Source of the DNA: an uncultured Clostridia bacterium
GTDB taxonomy: Bacteria > Bacillota > Clostridia > TANB77 > CAG-465
Assembly (NCBI GenBank): GCA_949106495.1
Contig: CARYZD010000006.1
Span: forward strand, 51,495 to 115,494
Reading direction: 5' to 3'
DNA: 64,000 bases
Part shown: piece by piece, positions 56,428-64,000 of the stretch
Position numbering within the stretch: position 1 is the stretch's first letter
Layout: the number at the start of each line of letters is the position of its first letter
Position numbers and translations under genes: made by a program
The notes under the pieces: model-generated
What the model was told of the DNA's origin: nothing
The model's input: the letters and a program-made list of their open reading frames with translations, nothing else
The model's database searches: none

Positions 56428-57303
56428 ATGCAAATTGGACTAGTATTAAGTGGTGGTGGTGCAAAGGGAGCTGCACACATTGGAGTACTTAAAGCACTTG
56501 AAGACAAAAATATAAAGGTAAGTTGTATATCTGGAACAAGTAGTGGAAGCATAGTAGCAGCTCTTTATGGTTGTGGATATACACCTATGGAAATATATTA
56601 CATATTTAAAAATTATTGTAAATGTATTACTGATTATGATAAAATGATTCCATTTAAAGTACTAAATACGCTATTTACAGGAAAAATTAAATTAAAATCT
56701 TTAGCTAAAGGAAATAATATAGAATATATTGTAAACAATATGTGTTATAAAAAAGGTAAAACAGATATCTCTCAAATGAATATTCCATGTGTAATTCCAG
56801 CAGTAGATATTGTGGATGGAAAAATTATATATTTTTGTAGTAGAAAGATTAATGATAAAAGAAATGAGAAAAATACAACTATTTTTTCGGATGCACCTGA
56901 ATATATTCCTTATGGAAGAATATCTAGTATTGTAAGAGCAAGCACAGCTTTTCCTGGTGTATTTGAACCTAAAAAAATAGGAAGACATGTATTAGCAGAT
57001 GGTGGAATACGAGTAAATAGCCCTGTTAATGCTTTAAGAGAAGTTAGAGAAAACAATGAAAAAATAATGGTGATATATTTTGAAAAAATAAATAATAATA
57101 AAATTCCTCAAAACATAATAGATACAACTATTAAGTCTTTTGATATTATGGGGCATGAAGTAAACGAAAGAGAAATTAATAGTGCAGATTACCAAATAGA
57201 CATTGAAAGTCAAGATGTAGGATTATTAGATATTAGCAAAATAGATTATATGGCAAATTTAGGATATAAAATAACAAAAAATTATATAGAAAAAAAATTT
57301 TGA
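56428..57303 (+). CDS. Patatin-like phospholipase
   Basis: A 291-residue patatin-family lipid acyl hydrolase. LVLSGGGAKGAAHIGVL (oxyanion hole, 5-21), GTSSGS with nucleophile Ser38 (36-41) and the second catalytic residue Asp in ADGGIRVN near 190 form the Ser-Asp dyad. No signal peptide. AGGAGGTG lies upstream. Bacterial members of this RssA/YjjU type are predicted to act on membrane lipids; the substrate is not known. It stands between ruvC and guaB with a terminator-like hairpin behind it. Confidence 0.9.
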   Translation: MQIGLVLSGGGAKGAAHIGVLKALEDKNIKVSCISGTSSGSIVAALYGCGYTPMEIYYIFKNYCKCITDYDKMIPFKVLNTLFTGKIKLKSLAKGNNIEYIVNNMCYKKGKTDISQMNIPCVIPAVDIVDGKIIYFCSRKINDKRNEKNTTIFSDAPEYIPYGRISSIVRASTAFPGVFEPKKIGRHVLADGGIRVNSPVNALREVRENNEKIMVIYFEKINNNKIPQNIIDTTIKSFDIMGHEVNEREINSADYQIDIESQDVGLLDISKIDYMANLGYKITKNYIEKKF

Positions 57304-57304
57304 T

Positions 57305-57328
57305 AAAAAAGCAAATAATTTGCGTTTT
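57305..57328 (+). terminator. Weak terminator-like hairpin after the patatin gene
   Basis: AAAAAGCAAAT / ATTTGCGTTTT with a minimal loop; the T run is short (TTTT then CC). Confidence 0.5.
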
Positions 57329-57332
57329 CCTC

Positions 57333-57361
57333 TTGTAAAATAATGTAAAACAATATATAAT
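57333..57361 (+). promoter_or_regulatory. guaBA promoter
   Basis: TTGTAA (57333-57338), 17 bp, TATAAT (57356-57361), with a ~25-base leader. The leader is too short for a purine riboswitch. Confidence 0.6.
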
Positions 57362-57392
57362 AACAACTAATTATTTTAGAAGGAGGATAGAA

Positions 57393-58889
57393 ATGAGTAA
57401 AATATTAACAGACATTTCAAGAACATTTAGTGAATTTTTATTATTACCAAATTTAACTACTGAAAAATGTATTCCTGAAAATGTTTCATTAAAAACACCA
57501 ATTGTAAAATTTAAAAAAGGAGAAGAGCCAAAGATTTGTGCAAATGTTCCAATGGTATCTGCAATAATGCAATCTGTATCTGGTGAAAAGATGGGTGTTG
57601 CGCTTGCAAGAGAAGGTGGAATTGCGTTTATCTTTGGCTCTCAATCTATTGAGGCACAAGCTAAAATGGTTGAGAATGTAAAGAAGAGTAAAGCAGGTTT
57701 TGTAATTAGTGATTCTAATGTAAAACCTAATGCAACTTTAGGCGATGTTGTAAGAATTGTTGAAGAGACAGGACATTCAACAGTAATGATAACTGAAGAT
57801 GGAACAGCAAATGGAAAATTTTTAGGTCTTGTAACAGATAAAGATTATAGATTATCAAGAGATAATTTAAATGAAAAAATAGAAAAATTTATGAACAAGA
57901 AGGAAAATTTAGTTTGGGCTGAAGAGGGAATCTCTTTAAGAGAAGCAAATGATAAGATATGGGATGAAAAGATAAGTTGTCTTCCTATATTAGATAATGA
58001 TGGAAATTTAAAATATTTAGTATTTAGAAAAGATTATGAAGATAGAAAAAATAATTCTAATTCATTACTTGATGATGAAAAAAGATATGTTGTTGGTGCT
58101 GGAATTAACACAAGAGATTATGAAGAAAGAATACCAGCACTTGTTAATGCAGGTGTAGATGTATTATGTATGGATTCATCTGATGGATACTCAGTATGGC
58201 AAAAGAGAACTATAGATTTCGTAAGAGAAAAATATGGTGAAGATGTAAAAATTGGTGCAGGAAATGTTGTTGACGCAGAAGGATTTAGATATCTTGCAGA
58301 AGCAGGTGCAGACTTTGTAAAAGTTGGTGTAGGTGGAGGTTCCATTTGCATTACACGTGAGACAAAAGGAATTGGAAGAGGACAAGCAAGTGCTTTAATA
58401 GATGTTGTAGCTGAAAGAGATAGATATTTTGAAGAAACTGGCATATATATTCCAGTATGCTCAGATGGTGGAATTGTTCACGATTACCATATAACACTTG
58501 CTCTAGCACTTGGAGCGGATTTTGTAATGATGGGAAGATATTTTGCTCGTTTTGATGAAAGTCCAACAAGAGTTGTTAAGAAAAATGGAAGTTTTTATAA
58601 AGAATATTGGGGAGAAGGTTCAAATAGAGCTAGAAACTGGCAAAGATATGATATGGGTGGAAATAAGACAAAACTTGCATTTGAAGAAGGAGTTGATTCA
58701 TATATACCATATGCAGGTAAATTAAAAGAAAATTTAGATATAACTATAAGCAAAGTTAAATCTACTATGTGTAATTGTGGTTCAATAACACTTGAAGAAT
58801 TACACAAAAATGCTAGACTTACTCTAGTATCTGCAGTTAGTATTCGTGAAGGTGGAGCTCACGATGTAATAACTAAAGACATAGAATAA
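57393..58889 (+). CDS. guaB: IMP dehydrogenase
   Basis: A 498-residue enzyme converting IMP to XMP, the committed step of GMP synthesis. The TIM barrel includes NVPMVSAIMQSVSGEKMGVALAREGG, CMDSSDGYS, IGAGNVVDAEGFRYLAEAGADFVKVGVGGGSICITRE (catalytic Cys in SICITR) and the flap GEGSNRARNWQRYDMGG. Two CBS domains lie at about 100-215 (DSNVKPNATLGDVVRIVEETGH; VWAEEGISLREANDKIWDEKISCLPILD). The motif set is of the variant bacterial/archaeal type with RYFARFDESP, not the usual AGTEESPG flap. AGAAGGAGG lies upstream; guaA follows after 11 bases. Confidence 0.94.
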   Translation: MSKILTDISRTFSEFLLLPNLTTEKCIPENVSLKTPIVKFKKGEEPKICANVPMVSAIMQSVSGEKMGVALAREGGIAFIFGSQSIEAQAKMVENVKKSKAGFVISDSNVKPNATLGDVVRIVEETGHSTVMITEDGTANGKFLGLVTDKDYRLSRDNLNEKIEKFMNKKENLVWAEEGISLREANDKIWDEKISCLPILDNDGNLKYLVFRKDYEDRKNNSNSLLDDEKRYVVGAGINTRDYEERIPALVNAGVDVLCMDSSDGYSVWQKRTIDFVREKYGEDVKIGAGNVVDAEGFRYLAEAGADFVKVGVGGGSICITRETKGIGRGQASALIDVVAERDRYFEETGIYIPVCSDGGIVHDYHITLALALGADFVMMGRYFARFDESPTRVVKKNGSFYKEYWGEGSNRARNWQRYDMGGNKTKLAFEEGVDSYIPYAGKLKENLDITISKVKSTMCNCGSITLEELHKNARLTLVSAVSIREGGAHDVITKDIE

Positions 58890-58900
58890 GGAGAAATATA

Positions 58901-60436
58901 ATGGAAAAAGAAGAAATTTTAATTATAGATTTTGGAGGACAATATAACCAGTTAATTGCAAGAAGAGTAAGGGAGAAAAATGTTTATTGTGAAGTTGTTC
59001 CATATACAATTTCTATAGAAAAAATAAAAGAAAAAAATCCTAAAGGAATAATCTTTACAGGTGGTCCATCAAGTATTTATCAAGAAGATGCTCCAAAATG
59101 CACAGAAGAAGTATTTAATCTTAACATACCTATTCTTGGTATATGTTATGGTATGCAGTTTATGGCATATAGTCTTGGTGGAAAAGTAAAAAGAGCAGAT
59201 AAAAGAGAATATGGGGAAATGGATGTAAATTTAGATAATACATCTATGTTATTTAATAACTTAAGAAACACTAATATTTGCTTAATGAGTCATACAGACT
59301 ATGTAGATGAATTACCAGAGGGATTTAAAAAAATAGCAGATACAGATACTTGTAAAATTGCAGCTATGGAAAATAGTGAAAAGAATTATTATGCAGTTCA
59401 ATTCCATCCAGAAGTTAATCATACAGAAAATGGGGATAAAATAATAGAGAATTTTGTAATAAATATATGCAAATGTAAAGGTTTATGGAAAATGGACACT
59501 TTTGCTAAAAATACTATAGAATCTTTAAGTAAAAAATTAAAAGATAAAAAAGCACTTTGTGCATTATCTGGTGGAGTAGACTCATCTGTTGCAGCTGTTT
59601 TACTTTCTAAAGCAATAGGTAAAAATTTAACTTGTATATTTGTAGATCATGGATTACTTAGAAAAAATGAAGTTGAAGAAGTCGAGGAAATATTTACTAA
59701 GCAATTTGATGTAAATTTTGTAAAAGTTGATGCAAGAGATAGATTTTTAAATAAATTAAAGGATGTAACTTCTCCTGAAACTAAAAGAAAAATAATAGGT
59801 GAAGAATTTATTAGAGTTTTTGAAGAAGAAGCCAAAAAGATAGGTACAGTAGATTATCTTGTTCAAGGAACAATTTATCCAGATGTAATAGAGAGTGGAC
59901 TTGGAAAAAGTTCTGTAATAAAATCTCATCATAATGTTGGAGGACTTCCAGATTATGTAGATTTTAAGGAAATTGTAGAACCGCTAAGAGACTTATTTAA
60001 AGATGAAGTAAGAAAAGTTGGTAAAGAAATAGGATTACCAGACTATCTTGTAAATAGACAGCCATTTCCAGGACCTGGTCTTGCAATTAGAATAATTGGA
60101 GATATAACAGAAGAAAAACTTAATATATTAAAAGAGGCAGATTATATCTTCAGGGAAGAAATAGCTAAAAATAACATGGAAAAGGAACTTAGTCAATATT
60201 TTGCAGTTTTAACAGATACTCGCTCAGTTGGAGTTATGGGAGATGAAAGAACATATGACTATTTAATTGCATTAAGAGCAGTTGTAACAGATGATTTTAT
60301 GACAGCTAAATTTGCTAAAATACCATATGAAATATTAGAAAAAATTTCTAAAAGAATAGTAAATGAAGTAGAACATGTAAATAGAATAGTTTATGATATT
60401 ACTTCTAAACCTCCTGCAACAATTGAGTGGGAGTAA
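58901..60436 (+). CDS. guaA: GMP synthase (glutamine-hydrolysing)
   Basis: A 511-residue amidotransferase converting XMP to GMP. The N-terminal glutaminase has FGGQYNQLIARRVRE, GICYGMQF (catalytic Cys) and the His-Glu pair in VQFHPEVNHT; the synthetase has the P-loop SGGVDSSVAAV and the dimerisation end GERTYDYLIALRAV and NRIVYDITSKPPATIEWE. Full length. It forms a guaBA operon. AAGGAG lies 8 bases upstream, immediately after the guaB stop. The HNH gene begins 4 bases after its stop. Confidence 0.97.
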   Translation: MEKEEILIIDFGGQYNQLIARRVREKNVYCEVVPYTISIEKIKEKNPKGIIFTGGPSSIYQEDAPKCTEEVFNLNIPILGICYGMQFMAYSLGGKVKRADKREYGEMDVNLDNTSMLFNNLRNTNICLMSHTDYVDELPEGFKKIADTDTCKIAAMENSEKNYYAVQFHPEVNHTENGDKIIENFVINICKCKGLWKMDTFAKNTIESLSKKLKDKKALCALSGGVDSSVAAVLLSKAIGKNLTCIFVDHGLLRKNEVEEVEEIFTKQFDVNFVKVDARDRFLNKLKDVTSPETKRKIIGEEFIRVFEEEAKKIGTVDYLVQGTIYPDVIESGLGKSSVIKSHHNVGGLPDYVDFKEIVEPLRDLFKDEVRKVGKEIGLPDYLVNRQPFPGPGLAIRIIGDITEEKLNILKEADYIFREEIAKNNMEKELSQYFAVLTDTRSVGVMGDERTYDYLIALRAVVTDDFMTAKFAKIPYEILEKISKRIVNEVEHVNRIVYDITSKPPATIEWE

Positions 60437-60440
60437 AAAT

Positions 60441-61046
60441 ATGAGTGAAAGAGAAAAAATTAAAACTAATATAGAAGATATAGTAAAATATTGGAGTAAG
60501 TATATCGATGAAAGTGATATAAGTGTGGATTGGACTGAGTCAGCTTCACATTGTTGGAGATGTGGTTGTAGAAAAAACCTAGAGAGATGTCATATTATAC
60601 CATATTCTCTCGGAGGTTTGGACGAACCCAAAAATCTTGTGCTTTTGTGTAAAAGATGTCATAGTGAAGGACCAAATGTAACTGATGTTGAAATTATGTG
60701 GGACTGGATTAAAGCATATAAAGTACCTTGTTATGAAACATTTTGGTCTTTAAAAGGAATGAAAGAATATAAATTTATTTATGGAAAAAGCATAGAAGAC
60801 GAATTTAAAACAATATTTAATAAGGCAAAAATTTTATCAAATAGTAAGGAAGCAAAAGATATAATAAGTAATAAAATACAAGAAATAAATAGAAATGCTA
60901 GTATTCATTTTGGTCAACCATATTTTAATGATTCAACGATTGCAGGAATTTATCGAATGACTCTAAAAGAAATTGCTAAATCTTTAAATATTGAATTTCC
61001 AGTAATTGAAGATAGTTTAAAAATACCATGGTGGAGAGAAATATAA
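60441..61046 (+). CDS. HNH endonuclease domain protein
   Basis: A 201-residue protein. Residues ~35-75 form an HNH domain with two zinc knuckles: CWRCGCRKNLERCHIIPYSLGG then NLVLLCKRCHSEGP, containing the catalytic His (CHIIPYS), the Asn and the terminal His. The C-terminal half is helical with unknown function. I start at ATG 60441, which has GGGAG upstream; the frame stays open back into guaA (60393), but that stretch is guaA coding sequence. HNH proteins may be restriction, homing or repair nucleases. It is tightly linked to guaA. Confidence 0.8.
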   Translation: MSEREKIKTNIEDIVKYWSKYIDESDISVDWTESASHCWRCGCRKNLERCHIIPYSLGGLDEPKNLVLLCKRCHSEGPNVTDVEIMWDWIKAYKVPCYETFWSLKGMKEYKFIYGKSIEDEFKTIFNKAKILSNSKEAKDIISNKIQEINRNASIHFGQPYFNDSTIAGIYRMTLKEIAKSLNIEFPVIEDSLKIPWWREI

Positions 61047-61055
61047 TAAAAATTA

Positions 61056-61096
61056 AAATAACTGTTATACATTTTGTATGACGGTTATTTTTTTGT
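61056..61096 (+). terminator. Intrinsic terminator of the guaBA-HNH operon
   Basis: AAATAACTGTTATACA / TGTATGACGGTTATTT, a 16-bp stem with two G-T pairs and a 3-base loop, followed by TTTT and GTTTTG. Confidence 0.85.
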
Positions 61097-61248
61097 TTTG
61101 TGCATAATATTTTTAACTCAAAATGTTTTTTTAATAATTATGAAATATATTAATGATATAAAATTTTAAAACAATAATTCTATTTTATATGGTATAAAAA
61201 TAATGATATAATGACAATATAATTAGTAATATTGAGAGTATAAAATAT

Positions 61249-61526
61249 ATGAAAAAACAAGAATAATTTTAATATAACAGTAACTCATAAAGATGAGAAG
61301 GAAAATGAGCTAACTTCTTCTCAAGCTTTAATAAATTGGATAGGAACTATCTAAAAATATATCTGAAGTAGAAATAACTAAAGAGCAAAAGCAAGTTAAT
61401 ATAACAGCGAATGATAAGTTGAAATTAGAGTTATCAGAAACTGGTGAAAAAGGAACTATTTTCTTTACTATATTAGTAATTACATTGATTTTTATTACAA
61501 TAAATTATTACAAAATATATAAATAA
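61249..61526 (+). pseudogene. Remnant of a sorting-signal (LPXTG-like) surface protein
   Basis: In one frame, NNFNITVTHKDEKENELTSSQALINWIGTI ends at a stop; after a one-base shift the next frame continues SKNISEVEITKEQKQVNITANDKLKLELSETGEKG, then a hydrophobic stretch (TIFFTILVITLIFITINYY) and the tail KIYK, stopping at 61526. LSETG + hydrophobic segment + basic tail is the layout of a sortase sorting signal (canonical LPXTG) with Pro changed to Ser. The start is an ATG at 61249 that stops after five codons. It looks like the eroded C-terminus of a cell-wall protein, next to an intact adhesin gene. Confidence 0.65.
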
Positions 61527-61565
61527 AAAAGAAAATGTAAATTTAAAATAATTTTTAGAATGAAA

Positions 61566-61597
61566 GAATACTGTAGCAAGTTACAGTATTCTTTTTT
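61566..61597 (+). terminator. Intrinsic terminator after the surface-protein remnant
   Basis: GAATACTGTA / TACAGTATTC, a 10-bp perfect stem with a 6-base loop and six T. The following 61600-61860 is very AT-rich, with no gene seen; it is likely the promoter region of the adhesin. Confidence 0.88.
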
Positions 61598-61870
61598 GAC
61601 AAAAAAAGATATAATTGAAAATAAAGTGATAAAATACTTGCGATGAAAAGTTGGTTATAAACTATTTACAAGTATGTATTGTTAATATATAATTTGCTAA
61701 CAATAAGAATAAAGCAAAATTATAATGCATAACAATATTTTTTGTTTTATTTTGTAATTTTAATGAAATAAAATTAAATTTTTTTAACTTAATTTTTATA
61801 GATACATAGAAGAAAGTTTTGTTTAATTATATAATATAGATGAATAGTAATTATATGGAGGAAGTTGATT

Positions 61871-64000
61871 ATGAAAAAATATAAAGTTTTAATTTTAATA
61901 ATAATGTGTTGTATGATTGCAACATGTTTTTCAGGATATATAAATGTAATAGCAGAATCATATAGCAGCTCAAATACTTCATTGCCTAATATAACAGATG
62001 AAGGAATAGAGGCTTATGTAGATACTAATGTAGAACCAAATGTATCAATCAATAAAACTGCAGAGTGGATTGATATTGAAAATGGTATTGCTAAAATAAC
62101 ATTAAGTGAAACCGATTCTGTTAAAGAATTAGTAGATAATTCGGATTATATAATAGTTTTTGACGTATCAGGAAGTATGCCAATTGTTACAATTAATGGA
62201 TATGAACCAGGTACTTATAATATTAATGTTGGTGAGGTTGTTAATATAGGTTGTAAAAATCCAAATCATTATAGTAGACTAAAACCAGGTTTTGCTGATG
62301 ACTTGAATGGCTGGAGAAACGCATATCATTATGATAATAATGGAACACCTACAAACACTACAGATGATAGATTATTAAATTATTCAGCTAGTTCATATCA
62401 ACAAAAGAACTGGAAAGGTGAAGTTATTCAAACATTCTATCTATCAGCAGCAAAAGACTTTATGTATAGAAAAGAAAATGGATGTTATTCAAGTTTAGAT
62501 ACATCACAAAGAATGATAAATAATTTTGTAGATGAGGCATTAAAATATGATGCTAATACTCAGTTTGCATATATTGCTTTTGCTGGTGATGTAGTAAAAT
62601 CAAATGGATTTACTTCCGGAGCAAATTTAAAACAATTAGTAAATACATCTACACAATATGTTGGCACAGCATATGTTCCACCACTTAATAAAGTTAGAGA
62701 TTATCTTGCATCTTATAGTGGTAGTAAAAAATTAAAAGTTATATTTTTAACTGATGGTGATAATACAGATAGTTGTATGACTACAGTCAATTCTTTAAAG
62801 TCACAATATGATTTTGAGTTATATTCTGTTACAGCAGACTATAGTGCATCAACATCATCAGATATATATAGAATGGGTGATAGATATTTATCTGTAAATA
62901 GTACAAATGTTGATACATCAGTTCAAAAATTTATAGATTATTCATTAAATAGAACAATAATTAAAGCTACAAATAAAGTATACACAGATAAAATTTCAGA
63001 TTATTTTGAAATTGTAAATTCTGGCTCATATACTTTACCATCTAATGTATCTGCAAATAATGGTATAGTTACATGGAATGTACCAAATAATACTTCAACA
63101 TTAAGTACAACTAATTCTACTAGTTTCTATGTAAAATTAAAAGATGAATATAGAAAAACGGCAATAGATACAAAATATAAAACAAATTTAGATACAGAAG
63201 CTGAGAAGGGGGCAAAATTAACATATAAAATAGAAGGTGGAGATTATAATAATCAAACAAGAACAATAAGTAAATCATCACCAGAGCTTCCTTATGGTTT
63301 AGCTGTAATAAGTACAAATAAAATTTGGGAAGATTTTGATAATAAATATAATACAAGACCTTCATCAATAACATTGAATTTAAATAAAAATGGAACAAAG
63401 GTTGATGAAGTATCAATAACAGGCACTGAATATACTTTCCCAGGTTATAAATATGTAGATGGTGATTTAAAAGTATATGGATTAACTTATGATAATAGTT
63501 CAAATAAAATAAATAATGTTTATACCATAACAGAAAATAGTATTAGTAATTATGATAATACACAGACTGGAAATAGTTCAAATTCATATACTATAAAAAA
63601 TACATTAAATATGCCTTCTGAAATAGAAGTAAAATATATAGACAATGTTACAAAAAACGAAATTTCAGCAACTCAAACACTTAATGGAAAAGTTGGAGAA
63701 GAATATACTACAAGTCCTAAAATAGTAGATGGATATGTGTTATATGCTACTCCAGAAAATGCGAGTGGAGACTATAAAGTAGAAAAAACAACAGTTATAT
63801 ATGAATATAGAAAATTATCAAATGTAACAACAAAATATATAGATTGGTATACAGGAGAAGAAATAGAAACAAAAGAAGTTGATACATACAAAGAAGGAGA
63901 TTCTTATACTACAATTAAAAAGACAGTAGATGGATATACATTTACAAGTGTGTCAGATAATAACAAAGGAACTATAGGTAGAGAAGATATAGAAGTAGTA
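61871..64000 (+). CDS. VWA-domain surface protein with MucBP repeats (5' part, runs off the window)
   Basis: The frame opens at ATG 61871 (TGGAGGAAG upstream) and is uninterrupted for the remaining 710 codons. A signal peptide (about 1-34) is followed by a von Willebrand A domain (about 97-380) with the MIDAS motif DVSGS and VIFLTDGDNTD, but with a ~100-residue insertion after the first motif. Next is a Cna-B/transthyretin-like segment (LNLNKNGTKVDEVSITG, about 499-515) and then two MucBP-like repeats (EVKYIDNVTKNEI...VIYEYRKLS and NVTTKYIDWYTGEEI, about 586-655 and 656 on). It is a secreted adhesin for mucin or matrix; cell-wall anchoring would be at the unseen C-terminus. Confidence 0.88.
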   Translation, partial: MKKYKVLILIIMCCMIATCFSGYINVIAESYSSSNTSLPNITDEGIEAYVDTNVEPNVSINKTAEWIDIENGIAKITLSETDSVKELVDNSDYIIVFDVSGSMPIVTINGYEPGTYNINVGEVVNIGCKNPNHYSRLKPGFADDLNGWRNAYHYDNNGTPTNTTDDRLLNYSASSYQQKNWKGEVIQTFYLSAAKDFMYRKENGCYSSLDTSQRMINNFVDEALKYDANTQFAYIAFAGDVVKSNGFTSGANLKQLVNTSTQYVGTAYVPPLNKVRDYLASYSGSKKLKVIFLTDGDNTDSCMTTVNSLKSQYDFELYSVTADYSASTSSDIYRMGDRYLSVNSTNVDTSVQKFIDYSLNRTIIKATNKVYTDKISDYFEIVNSGSYTLPSNVSANNGIVTWNVPNNTSTLSTTNSTSFYVKLKDEYRKTAIDTKYKTNLDTEAEKGAKLTYKIEGGDYNNQTRTISKSSPELPYGLAVISTNKIWEDFDNKYNTRPSSITLNLNKNGTKVDEVSITGTEYTFPGYKYVDGDLKVYGLTYDNSSNKINNVYTITENSISNYDNTQTGNSSNSYTIKNTLNMPSEIEVKYIDNVTKNEISATQTLNGKVGEEYTTSPKIVDGYVLYATPENASGDYKVEKTTVIYEYRKLSNVTTKYIDWYTGEEIETKEVDTYKEGDSYTTIKKTVDGYTFTSVSDNNKGTIGREDIEVV

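Noticed and set aside
57333..57392. Possible purine riboswitch before guaB
   Set aside because: The leader is only about 25 bases after the promoter; there is no room for an aptamer, and no hairpin/terminator pair precedes the gene.
63120..63503. Minus-strand 127-codon frame inside the adhesin gene
   Set aside because: It is the antisense shadow of the VWA-MucBP gene: hydrophobic, Tyr/Leu/His-rich composition produced by the complementary codons, and no ribosome site.
1..64000. CRISPR arrays, tRNA/rRNA genes or prophage modules
   Set aside because: No regularly spaced direct repeats, no tRNA cloverleaf with TTCAA loop, and no capsid, tail or integrase genes were seen. DUF5131 and HNH proteins alone do not make a prophage.

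Overview
The window is very AT-rich, with strong purine-rich Shine-Dalgarno sites, short co-directional operons and Firmicutes-type sigma-A promoters. It carries a class III (oxygen-sensitive) ribonucleotide reductase, SdpRI, YtrA-type GntR/ABC cassettes and a BcrAB-like two-component/ABC cassette. This points to an anaerobic member of the Clostridia, probably gut-associated. No sporulation gene, tRNA, rRNA or CRISPR array was seen. Nearly all genes lie on the + strand.

Bases 1-13 kb: an ABC-2 permease pair, a DUF4026-like protein, a MerR regulator divergent from an alpha/beta hydrolase with a classic 19-bp-spacer promoter, an XRE/DUF4097 pair, then a run of unrelated accessory genes (hydrolase, DUF5131 radical-SAM-like protein, broken zinc-ribbon gene, Vat-like acetyltransferase, small membrane proteins). 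A response regulator/ABC/histidine kinase cassette follows, with four 11-bp-phased TTAAC-type repeats in front of the ABC genes. Bases 13-27.6 kb: a decayed ogt-like gene, small hypotheticals, a MATE transporter fused to a cytidylate-kinase-like domain behind a terminator-controlled leader, two GntR+ABC cassettes with palindromic operators, an ECF module (S component, one ATPase, EcfT), TfoX-like and XRE proteins.

Bases 27.6-36 kb: an IS3/IS150-type element sits exactly in the loop of a former intrinsic terminator, with a 3-bp target duplication. Then come a pyrophosphatase-like protein, deoC, an sdpR-sdpI pair bracketed by two perfect operators, an SDR, and a second MATE-kinase fusion, again behind a leader hairpin. 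Bases 36-61 kb are mostly housekeeping: DUF362, D-Ala-D-Ala carboxypeptidase, PepD, a flavoprotein, a cell-wall amidase, nrdD, the nrdG operon, an AI-2E transporter, aspartate kinase, ftsY, murB, yvcK, a debranching-enzyme-like protein, ruvC, a patatin, guaB-guaA and an HNH protein. Bases 61-64 kb hold a decayed cell-wall-anchored protein fragment and the 5' part of a large VWA/MucBP surface adhesin that runs off the window.

The most striking observation is that NrdD (43382-45640) lacks the conserved glycyl-radical tail: the radical Gly is replaced by Glu and the protein ends a few residues later. A complete tail is encoded as the C-terminal half of a separate 90-residue protein (46197-46469) that overlaps nrdG, the activase gene. 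This looks like a split glycyl-radical enzyme in which the radical-bearing domain is co-expressed with its activase. Other notable points are the two MATE-kinase chimeras with attenuator-like leaders, an EcfA ATPase with Asn in place of the switch His, a catalytically reduced debranching-enzyme-like protein in the yvcK-ruvC run, and several genes caught in decay.
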